Translations under genes and position numbers: made by a program | The notes under the pieces: generated by a model | The model's database searches: none | Told to the model about the DNA's origin: nothing | What the model saw: only the letters and a program-made list of their open reading frames with translations | In this document: positions 1 to 6,700 of the stretch, piece after piece | How the letters are laid out: each line of letters begins with the position of its first letter | Position numbering within the stretch: position 1 is the stretch's first letter | From: Gammaproteobacteria bacterium | GTDB lineage: Bacteria; Pseudomonadota; Gammaproteobacteria; SZUA-152 | DNA: 7,103 nt | Reading direction: 5' to 3' | NCBI GenBank assembly: GCA_003229995.1 | Contig: QIGJ01000267.1 | Location: forward strand, 1 to 7,103

Positions 1-1037
1 TTGGCATCTGGTAAATAGTCTGTGGGATCAATGGCATTAATCATATTTTCAATTTTTGCGCTAAGATTTTTTTGTGCCTGTATTATGTCAGGATTATTTT
101 CTATTTCACCATCGGGTGTGTCGCATTTAACAGTATTTACAGTATCGATAAATGTTTTTTGTAAGTCGATAAACTCAGGGTCAGTATGCAGTGCGGCAGT
201 CTGTAAATAATGACTGGATACCAAGTGTAAGCGGTTCTCAATCCGACGTCCTTCCCGGAAATAGCCACGCATTTGAATTTGTTCAATGACCTCAGGTTTG
301 TTTGGCGTGGAAACGTCATAAAAAATGGCGGTGGTGTAATCATTGACCGGTTGTGGATAGATCACAGTCAGACTTTCATCGGTTTGTGAAGGTGCATTGG
401 TAATATAATAAGGTTTATCATGCCGGGCTAAAATGGTTACCCGCTGGTTTTCTTTGTCAAGGAAGAGGTTTAAGCCGCGTGCGCCCAGGTCTATTTTGGC
501 CAGCGTGCTTAAGTCGCGAGGCGGGAATCCCTTCGCAATAATAAAGTGCCGACCACTAAGAATGTACATATTGCCTTGTCGGTCTGTTTTTACAATATCG
601 CCTTCATTGACACCTGTTACCTGATTGTTTGTGTCAGAAACATCGCCGGGTGTGGTTGGAGAGCCATTGGACGCACCACCGGGCAAACCGGTTTCATCAC
701 TAACGCTGGGAGAATCAGCGCCGGGCAAGCTGGGTTCGAGCCTGTCGCCGTCTGAAGGGCAGTTGTAATAATTGTGGCGTGGGATTGATGCATAACGTTT
801 GATTAATGACGTGGATATGTAATTTTTTAATTCATCGCAATCATTGACCTGTTGCAGGCGCAAAGCGGCTAATGGAACGCGTTGTATTAATTTTTCCGAT
901 GTAGATTCCGAGTTTGTAGACTCTGAATTTTCAGGATTGGAATTGTCGTTGGAACAGGCGGATGTCAGTAATATTAAAACGAGCAATCCTGACCATTTGT
1001 GCCATGCTACGTAATGTGTATTTTTTCTGAACAGCAT
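1..1037 (-). CDS. Secreted beta-propeller-domain lipoprotein (PF09826-like), 3' part missing
   Basis: The frame is open from an ATG at 1037 down to the left edge: 345 complete codons with no stop, so the C-terminus lies outside the window. GGGAG lies five bases before the ATG. Residues 1-28 form a lipoprotein signal: basic start (MLFRKN), hydrophobic stretch LLVLILL and a lipobox ending TSAC, with Cys28 the likely lipidated residue. Ser at +2 instead of Asp suggests the outer membrane. A Ser/Asn/Glu-rich linker follows, then a segment with CDELKNYI, and a second Gly/Ser/Pro-rich linker near residues 105-138. GVNEGDIVKTD at 142-152, followed by MYILSGRHF, matches the start of the secreted 'beta propeller domain' family as I remember it, and later segments (IFYDVSTPNKPEVIEQIQMRG) look like propeller blades. 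The molecular function of that family is not known to me. Family assignment is fairly confident; the lipidation is inferred from the motif. Confidence 0.82.
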   Translation of the reverse strand, partial: MLFRKNTHYVAWHKWSGLLVLILLTSACSNDNSNPENSESTNSESTSEKLIQRVPLAALRLQQVNDCDELKNYISTSLIKRYASIPRHNYYNCPSDGDRLEPSLPGADSPSVSDETGLPGGASNGSPTTPGDVSDTNNQVTGVNEGDIVKTDRQGNMYILSGRHFIIAKGFPPRDLSTLAKIDLGARGLNLFLDKENQRVTILARHDKPYYITNAPSQTDESLTVIYPQPVNDYTTAIFYDVSTPNKPEVIEQIQMRGYFREGRRIENRLHLVSSHYLQTAALHTDPEFIDLQKTFIDTVNTVKCDTPDGEIENNPDIIQAQKNLSAKIENMINAIDPTDYLPDA

Positions 1038-1263
1038 GTTATCTCCCTCTTTGAATATATGGCTTTGTGTTTTTTTCAAGCCGTTGAAAAGCATATGACT
1101 GATTGATGGCGCAGGTGTTTAAAAGCCATTTCCCCCAATTGCTACGGGTATATTTTCCGCGAACATACGGTAATGGACGCTTAGGCTTATAAAAAAGGTT
1201 TCATTTAATTTTTTAGTATTGGGTTAATCAGGAGGGGAATAATGAATAAAAAGACTGAGGTAC
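1038..1263. other. Intergenic region between the lipoprotein gene and the left palindromic element
   Basis: This AT-rich stretch should carry the promoter of the minus-strand lipoprotein gene. The best -35/-10-like pair on that strand (TTGAAA with TATTCA) would start transcription on top of the ribosome-binding site, so I do not call it. On the plus strand there is a TATAAA at 1188-1193 without a matching -35 box, and then a strong ribosome-binding site before the ATG at 1242. Nothing else is recognisable. Confidence 0.4.
1073..1090. repeat. 7-bp palindrome ahead of the lipoprotein gene (possible operator)
   Basis: TTTTCAA, a four-base GCCG spacer, then TTGAAAA: a perfect inverted repeat 36 bases upstream of the lipoprotein start codon. 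It is not followed by a T-run in either transcript direction (on the minus strand it is followed by A's), so it does not read as a terminator. It could be an operator or a 5' UTR hairpin. No convincing promoter could be paired with it. Confidence 0.35.
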
Positions 1264-1310
1264 TATCTAGATCCTGCAAGTGCTCGCACTCACTCAGCAC
1301 AAGCTCTTGA
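1242..1310 (+). pseudogene. Short well-initiated reading frame, probably interrupted by the palindromic element
   Basis: GGAGGGG (1231-1237) lies four bases before the ATG at 1242, one of the strongest Shine-Dalgarno sites in the window. The reading frame begins MNKKTEVL, enters the palindromic element at about 1264 and stops at TGA 1308-1310 after 22 codons. If bases 1264-1440 are removed, GTAC joins TAATTA and the frame continues in phase as MNKKTEVLIIKGLKNAHFSD and on to a TGA at 1503-1505, 28 codons in all. The element length under this model, 177 bp, is a multiple of three. This suggests a small gene, or the 5' end of a decayed one, split by an insertion; a leader peptide is an alternative. 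No family is recognised. The fit could be chance because the open stretch is short. Confidence 0.3.
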
Positions 1311-1440
1311 TCCGTAGAGTGAGATGAAACTTTCGGTAATCACAATAAGGATTACGCTCAACGTTGTCATTCACTCTACGAATCAATATCGTGCACTGCG
1401 CAAGCACGATCACTTGCAATACACTTGCAATATCTAGGTG
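1264..1440. repeat. MITE-like imperfect palindrome, about 177 bp
   Basis: The ends are inverted copies: CTAGAT-nn-TGCAAGTG at 1267-1282 against CACTTGCA-nn-ATCTAG at 1422-1437, 14 of 16 positions matching. The core is a second inverted repeat, TTGATCCGTAGAGTGA (1307-1322) against TCACTCTACGAATCAA (1371-1386), 15 of 16 matching, with a further GTAATC/GATTAC stem at its tip (1336-1341 and 1350-1355). Smaller stems sit on the flanks: GTGCT/AGCAC (1280-1300) and ATCGTGC/GCACGAT (1388-1410). There is no coding capacity, so it is not an autonomous element. Possible target duplications are CTAG at 1267-1270 and 1434-1437, or TA at 1264-1265 and 1441-1442; the sequence does not decide between them. 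A structured RNA is the main alternative. Confidence 0.6.
1411..1432 (+). repeat. Two tandem copies of an 11-bp unit
   Basis: CACTTGCAATA occurs twice in a row (1411-1421 and 1422-1432) in the right arm of the palindromic element, while the left arm has a single inverted copy of the CAAGTG part. This looks like a local duplication in one arm and explains part of the asymmetry of the palindrome. Confidence 0.8.
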
Positions 1441-1642
1441 TAATTATAAAAGGTCTAAAGAACGCACATTTTTCTGATGACGTAACTGGCCGATTGGATA
1501 CGTGAGTGAATGTATCGGGAAATTGTGAATGGGTAAAATGTTATTCGCGCGAGCGGGCACAAAAAAATCACGACGTGGCAGGCGCGTTGCTTTGCTCGAA
1601 TCGTCATCAATTTTGGTATGCCTTTTAATAACTCGCTGACCG

Positions 1643-1689
1643 TGACGAGTAATGACTGATCGTTATGACAGTTCGTCAGTAATGGCGAT
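1643..1689. promoter_or_regulatory. Candidate HipB operator region
   Basis: TGACGA (1643-1648) and TCGTCA (1673-1678) form a perfect inverted pair 30 bp apart start to start, about three helical turns. Each overlaps an AGTAATG word, at 1648-1654 and 1678-1684. Further TCGTCA copies lie at 1601-1606 and 1759-1764, the last one just ahead of the hipB ribosome-binding site. HipB-type antitoxins repress their own operon through repeated operators around the promoter, so the position fits. The E. coli operator pattern (TATCC-n8-GGATA) was not found, so the site assignment is inference. Confidence 0.3.
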
Positions 1690-1718
1690 TTGATTTTTTA
1701 GCGGGTATGCGCTATATA
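1690..1718 (+). promoter_or_regulatory. Putative sigma-70 promoter of hipBA
   Basis: TTGATT (1690-1695) and TATATA (1713-1718) are separated by 17 bases, the preferred spacing. Transcription would start near 1725, about 50 bases before the hipB ATG, leaving room for the ribosome-binding site. Both boxes match the consensus at four of six positions, so this is plausible but not certain. Confidence 0.45.
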
Positions 1719-1776
1719 TCGTCGAAAATTACGAAAAATACCTGTTTATGGGCTTAACTCGTCAAAGGTGGCGATA

Positions 1777-2136
1777 ATGAAAATTTCCAAGCTGCTTGCC
1801 GATGAGGCTATTCTTACCGAGTTTGGTGGCCGTATTGCACGACGTCGGCTTGAGTTGCAATTGACACAAGCTAACCTGGCGGAACAGGCGGGTGTCGCCA
1901 AGCGTACCGTGGAACGCATTGAAGCAGGTGCTTCGGCGCAGATGGCCAGTCTGATCCGTATTTTCCGGGTACTGGAGTTGTTGCCAAATCTGGAATTACT
2001 GTTGCCCGATATTGAGCCGAGTCCCATGGATTTACTGCGACAAAAAGGCAAGGTGCGGCAGCGTGCTTCCGGTCAGCGGCAGGCAAGGCATGTTGCGGAA
2101 GAACCGCAGCCATGGTCTTGGGATGACGATACATGA
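1777..2136 (+). CDS. hipB: HipB-like antitoxin, XRE-family HTH repressor
   Basis: A 119-residue protein. The ATG at 1777 is preferred because AAAGGTGG (1764-1771) is well placed before it; a GTG at 1768 in the same frame lies inside that ribosome-binding site. Residues 13-65 form an HTH_3 (Cro/CI-type) domain, with the helix-turn-helix TQANLAEQAGVAKRTVERIE at about 30-49. The C-terminal part has LLRQKGKVRQRAS, common in HipB-like proteins, and an acidic, Trp-containing tail (PQPWSWDDDT). In E. coli HipB a C-terminal Trp contacts HipA, so this tail may play a similar role. Expected function: binds and neutralises HipA and, as a dimer, represses the hipBA promoter. The stop codon overlaps the hipA start (ATGA), so translation is probably coupled. 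A plain XRE regulator is unlikely given the neighbour. Confidence 0.9.
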   Translation: MKISKLLADEAILTEFGGRIARRRLELQLTQANLAEQAGVAKRTVERIEAGASAQMASLIRIFRVLELLPNLELLLPDIEPSPMDLLRQKGKVRQRASGQRQARHVAEEPQPWSWDDDT

Positions 2137-3440
2137 GCCGCGTTGCCGAGGTGCGGTTGTGGGGGCGCAGTATCGGGGCAATATCGCTGGCTGACGGCGA
2201 TGAAGTTGCCAGCTTTGAATATGATCCTGCTTTTATTGGCAGTAACATTGAAATTGCCCCATTGATGATGCCGTTGGCTAGCCGTGTTTATCGTTTCCCG
2301 GAGTTGTCCCGGCCGACATTCCACGGTTTGCCGGGTTTGCTGGCGGATTCTCTGCCAGATAAGTTTGGCAATGCGCTGATCGATGCTTGGCTGGCGACTC
2401 AGGGACGACAGCCGGATTCGTTTAATGCGCTAGAGCGTCTGTGTTACACGGGAGAGCGGGGTATGGGTGCTCTGGAATTCACCCCCGCCATTGGACCGCA
2501 GGCGCGGCAGGCAAACCAGATACAAATTGATACGTTGGTTAAACTGGCATCGCAGGTGCTTAACCATCGCAGCGATCTGCGCGCTTCTTTTGCGGATGCA
2601 GAAAAAGAGCAGGCGCTGGCTGATATTTTGCGCGTTGGCACTTCAGCCGGTGGTGCGCGTGCCAAAGCGGTAATCGCCTGGAATCCGATCAGCAATGAGG
2701 TATGCTCCGGGCAGGTGTCGGCGGGAGAGGGGTTTGAATACTGGCTGTTGAAGTTTGATGGTGTTATGGGAAACCAGGACAAAGAGCTGGAAGATCCGCA
2801 GGGTTTTGGTGTTATTGAATACGCCTATTACCTAATGGCAAAAGATTGTGGCATTGACATCAGCGAATGCCGTCTGTTCGAGGAAAACGGCCGACAGCAT
2901 TTTATGACACGGCGTTTTGATCGTCTGGCCAGTGGTGAAAAACGGCACATGCAATCGCTGTGCGCACTGGCACATTTTGATTTTAACCTCGCAGGTGCCT
3001 ACAGCTACGAGCAGGCATTGTTGGTGATTCGTCAGCTGGATTTACCCATGCAGACGATTGAAGAGCAATTTCGGCGCATGGTGTTTAATATTATCGCTCG
3101 CAATCAGGACGACCATGTGAAAAATATCGCTTTTCTGATGGATAAGTCCGGTACTTGGGTGTTGTCACCAGCCTTTGACCTCACATTCAGTTTTAATCCT
3201 GTTGGTCGATGGACAGCCAGTCATCAAATGATGCTCAATGGCAAACGCGATAACTTTACCCTGGCTGATTTCAAAGCCTGTGCAAAAACGGCTGCAATGA
3301 AACGTGGGCGTGCCGAAGCTATTATTCAGGAAGTTCAGCAAGTCGTATCGAACTGGGAGGTTTATGCTGAAGATGCTGGTGTACCACTTGTGTGGCAAGC
3401 ACAAATACAAAGTGCTTTTCGGTTAAAAAAATTTGGTTAG
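2133..3440 (+). CDS. hipA: HipA-like serine/threonine kinase toxin
   Basis: A 435-residue cytoplasmic protein, close to E. coli HipA (440). HipA phosphorylates a target such as glutamyl-tRNA synthetase in E. coli, halting translation and promoting dormancy; the target here is unknown. Residues 5-115 are the N-terminal HipA domain (VRLWGRSIGAISL, then FHGLPGLLADSLPDKFGN and YTGERGMGALEF). The kinase part follows: loop GTSAGGARAK at 169-178, where Ser171 is the likely counterpart of the autophosphorylated Ser150; WLLKFD with Lys207 as the ATP-binding lysine; MTRRFDR at 258-264; the catalytic segment RNQDDHVKN at 323-331, with Asp326 and Asn331; and SPAFDL with Asp349 as metal ligand. The spacing from Asp326 to Asp349 (23) equals that between Asp309 and Asp332 in E. 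coli HipA. No truncation or missing residue is seen, so it should be active. It starts within the hipB stop and has only a weak ribosome-binding site of its own (GGGA). Confidence 0.95.
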   Translation: MSRVAEVRLWGRSIGAISLADGDEVASFEYDPAFIGSNIEIAPLMMPLASRVYRFPELSRPTFHGLPGLLADSLPDKFGNALIDAWLATQGRQPDSFNALERLCYTGERGMGALEFTPAIGPQARQANQIQIDTLVKLASQVLNHRSDLRASFADAEKEQALADILRVGTSAGGARAKAVIAWNPISNEVCSGQVSAGEGFEYWLLKFDGVMGNQDKELEDPQGFGVIEYAYYLMAKDCGIDISECRLFEENGRQHFMTRRFDRLASGEKRHMQSLCALAHFDFNLAGAYSYEQALLVIRQLDLPMQTIEEQFRRMVFNIIARNQDDHVKNIAFLMDKSGTWVLSPAFDLTFSFNPVGRWTASHQMMLNGKRDNFTLADFKACAKTAAMKRGRAEAIIQEVQQVVSNWEVYAEDAGVPLVWQAQIQSAFRLKKFG

Positions 3441-3485
3441 AAAAAATCTACCCAGTGTACTTCTGATGTATTCCATCTGGTGGTT

Positions 3486-3511
3486 ATTTTCCGAGCAGGA
3501 AAATGTTTGTT
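3486..3511 (+). terminator. Weak terminator-like hairpin after hipA
   Basis: ATTTTCC (3486-3492) and GGAAAAT (3498-3504) form a 7-bp stem with a five-base loop, followed by the T-rich but interrupted GTTTGTT. It lies 45 bases after the hipA stop, where a terminator is expected. The stem has only two G-C pairs and the T-run is poor, so termination would be inefficient if it occurs. Confidence 0.3.
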
Positions 3512-3527
3512 GTGGCTGGTAAATAAG

Positions 3528-3641
3528 GAACGTACACGAAATAACTTCCCTGTTTGACGCTCGGATTTAGTGCGTATTCGTTCTGATTGAAGAACGGGTG
3601 AAGACGGACTGCCAAACAAGGAAGTTATTTTGTGCATGTTC
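3528..3641. repeat. Inverted-repeat element with 29-bp arms, 114 bp, MITE-like
   Basis: The left arm (3528-3556, GAACGTACACGAAATAACTT and on) and the right arm (3613-3641) are inverted copies with 25 of 29 positions matching. Two of the four mismatches would be G-U pairs in RNA. Between them is a nested hairpin, CGTTCT-gattga-AGAACG. TAA lies just outside both ends (3524-3526 and 3643-3645), a possible short target duplication if the element includes one extra base per side; that is weak evidence. There is no credible gene inside. The arms differ from those of the element at 1264-1440, so it is a separate family. Alternatives are an attenuator or a structured RNA between hipA and the downstream gene. 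The right arm could supply a -35-like TTGTGC (3630-3635) to a TATATC (3652-3657) ahead of the next gene, but the match is poor. Confidence 0.6.
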
Positions 3642-3726
3642 TTAAGGCAGATATATCCCTGGTGTTTCAGGATAGTCAGTTTTTGGTTCTCAACTTTTAA
3701 GTTTCTTATACACAGAAGGCCTGCAA

Positions 3727-6700
3727 ATGTTTAATCATAAATATAAACCGTTATTATTGATTATCGTAATACAATTATTCTTCGCTCCATCTGTGTTTTC
3801 GGGTAGCGCTTACACACTTTTTGAATCCGGGCAGGTACGTCCTTTAGCGATGTCGCCGGATGGCAAAAAACTGTTTGCATTAAATACGCCGGACAATCGT
3901 CTGGAAATATTCGGAATTGAAAAAAATGGCACATTAAAACATCAGCGCTCCATTCTGGTGGGTATGGAACCTGTTGCGCTTGCTGTGCGAAATAACGATG
4001 AAGTCTGGGTGGTTAACAGCATTTCCGACAGTGTCAGTATTGTTAATGTGGGTCTCGAAGCCGAGGAGATTATCAAAACCTTATTGGTGGGTGACGAACC
4101 CATGGATATTGTTTTTGCCGGAAAAGACAACAAGCGAGCATTTATTACCACGGCGCACCGTGGTCAGAATTCACCGGTTGACCCGGCATTAATCACACCG
4201 GGTGTAGGGCGCGCTGATGTCTGGGTTTTTGATGTCGATGACGTGGGTCATGATACCAGTCTGGGTGGTACCCCGCTGACCATCATCACCCTGTTTACCG
4301 ACTCCCCTCGTGCATTAACCGTTTCTGCGGATGGCAGTAAAGTTTATGCCGCCGGTTTCAAGACAGGTAACAAAACGACGACTATTGCAGAAACAGTGGT
4401 GACCGATAATGGGGGGGTTCCGCTGGCCAGCCTGAATGTGGACACCAATGGTGATGGTGTGCCTGAAGCACATATGACCGATATGGCAGGCAATATACAA
4501 CCGTTAACCGGTCTGATTGTGCAGCATAATGGCGAAAACTGGATTGATGAAACCGGTAAAGTTTGGGATCACCTGGTTAACTTTAACCTACCGGATAAAG
4601 ATGTGTTTGTGATTGATGCTAATGCTGACGTACCCGTGGAAATTGAAGCGATTTCTGGCGTTGGTACCATTATTTTCAACATGATCAGCAATCCGGTGAA
4701 TGGCAAGGTCTATGTTACCAATACTGAAGCGCTGAACTTGAAGCGTTTCAGCGGCCCTGCGGGCACGCTGCCTGCAACAACCGATGCACCCGCAGTTGAT
4801 TACACAACCCTCAACGGACATTTTGCTGAAAGTCGTATTAGTGTACTGGATGGTGGCAATGTAACTCCCGTGCATTTGAATAAACATATTGATTACAGTG
4901 TTTGTTGTGATGACCTGCCCAATGATGAAAATGCCAGATCACTGGCACAGCCCATGGACATGGCCATCAGCAGTGATGGTAAAACCCTGTATGTTGCCGC
5001 GTTTGGTTCAGGAAAAGTTGGCGTGTTTGATACCACCCAATTAGAGAATAATACGTTTGTTCCCGATATTGCCAATCACATTCAATTAAGTGGTGGTGGC
5101 CCTGCGGGTCTTGTATTGAATGAAAAAAATAATCTTTTGTATGTGTTAACACGTTTTGACAATGCTATTTCAGTGGTTGATATCAACACCAATACAGAAA
5201 TTTTGAAGATGAAGATGTACAATCCGGAACCTGCACATATCGTTAAAGGTCGTCAGTATCACTACGATGCCTCACTGACGTCCAGTCGAGGTGACAGTTC
5301 TTGTGCCTTATGCCATGTGTTTGGTGACATGGACCAACTGGCCTGGTCTCTGGGTGATCCCAGTGCTAACACGGTATTGAATCCCAGCGCCGCTGATTAT
5401 CCTGGGGGTCCCAGTGAGTTGGCCATTAACCATGAGGATTTTGGTTTGCCGATAAGTCCGCATTTTGCGCCTGTTAAAGGCCCAATGATTACGCAGAGTA
5501 TGCGCGGCATGGCCAACCACGGTGCGATGCACTGGCGTGGTGATCAGACAGGCGGCAATCTGGAAGCCGATGGCTCCCAGGAAGACAATGTGCAACCTGA
5601 CATGGGCATCTATAATGAGCGCCTGGCATTCTCCAAGTTCAACAATACTTTTGTTGTGATCCAGGGACGCAGCACTCGATTGTCCACAGAAGCCATGAAT
5701 GAATTTACTGATTTTGCACTGGAATTGATGTATCCGGCAAACCCGATCCGTCACCTCGATGACTCCCTGACACCTGCTCAACAGATTGGCAAGGATTTCT
5801 TTTTTGATACGACCAAAATAGTAGACTCGGGATTTAACTGTAGTGGTTGCCATATGGTTGATCGTGATTTCAATAAAGGCATGACTAGTAAACCGGGTAT
5901 TTTTGGCACCAATAGCAAAAACACCTTTGCCTTTATTCAACAATTTTTGAAGATTCCCCATTTGCGTAACCTATACAACAAAGTGGGTATGTTTGGCATG
6001 ACGAACAACCGCAAGTATCTGGCCGATGATCCCTTTACCGGAATGGATCCTACCTGGAACCCGGATGTACCGGAAGATTTCCAGAACATTTCCAATTATC
6101 TCTTCTTTGGAAATGACAACGTGCATATGGGTGATCAAATCAAAGGCTTTGGCTATACACAGGAAGGTAGCACGGATAGCATATTCCGTTTCCACAATAC
6201 CAACGGTTTTTTACCGCGTGCGCCGGGAACGGTGAGTGTACTGGACCCGGGCAATCCTGATAATCTGCCCATTTCTCCTGAAGGAATGGAAATACGCCGT
6301 AACCTTGAGCAGTATATGATGGTGTTTTCCAGCAACTTCTTCCCCATTATGGGACAACAGGTTACGTTGACTATAAACAATGGCGATGTTGTTGGTTCGC
6401 GTATTGATCTGATGATTACAAGAGCTGATCTTGGTGAGTGCGATCTGGTTGCGCAAAAGAAAAAGCAGGGTTTTCTCTATCAGGGGGATGGTACTTTTGC
6501 ACGGGATTCTCTGTATGAACCTCAAATTACCGAGGTTGCGTTGCGCAAAGAGGCCAAATATAACAATAACATTACCTATACCTGTACGCCCCCAGGGTCT
6601 GGTATGCGCATCGCGCTGGATCGTGACGAGGACGGCGTATTGAATGGTGATGAGCGGTGGGCGGGAACTGACCCGGCTGACCCTGGCAGTATTCCTACCA

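Larger units (their letters stand above)
1441..1776. other. Intergenic region upstream of hipB
   Basis: No open frame with a credible start was found here on either strand. The region is AT-rich near hipB and contains the putative promoter at 1690-1718. The hexamer TCGTCA or its complement TGACGA occurs at 1601-1606, 1643-1648, 1673-1678 and 1759-1764, and AGTAATG is repeated at 1648-1654 and 1678-1684. These are candidate autoregulatory sites for the HipB-like repressor. Confidence 0.4.

Noticed and set aside
1059..1085. TTGAAA/TATTCA pair on the minus strand as promoter of the lipoprotein gene
   Set aside because: The start point would fall on the ribosome-binding site, and the -10 match is poor.
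1264..1440. Integron attC site
   Set aside because: No paired GTTRRRY/RYYYAAC core sites at the ends, and no cassette-like gene is delimited by it.
1264..1440. CRISPR array
   Set aside because: The only direct repeat is an 11-bp unit present twice with no spacer; the rest are inverted repeats.
1768..1776. GTG at 1768 as hipB start
   Set aside because: It lies inside the AAAGGTGG that serves as ribosome-binding site for the ATG at 1777, and has no site of its own.
1746..2248. Minus-strand open frames of 101 and 125 codons opposite hipB
   Set aside because: hipB and hipA are clear on the plus strand with family motifs and a coupled overlap; these are mirror frames.
3437..3637. Minus-strand 66-codon reading frame between hipA and the haem-protein gene
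   Set aside because: It is made mostly of the inverted-repeat element and the hipA 3' flank, has no ribosome-binding site and resembles no family.
3683..3712. TTGGTT-18-TATACA as promoter of the haem-protein gene
   Set aside because: Transcription would begin at about 3719, on or after the ribosome-binding site AGAAGG (3714-3719), so the message would lack it.
5308..5961. Minus-strand 217-codon open frame
   Set aside because: Lies wholly antisense to the haem-protein gene, whose protein has clear haem motifs there; composition is that of a mirror frame.
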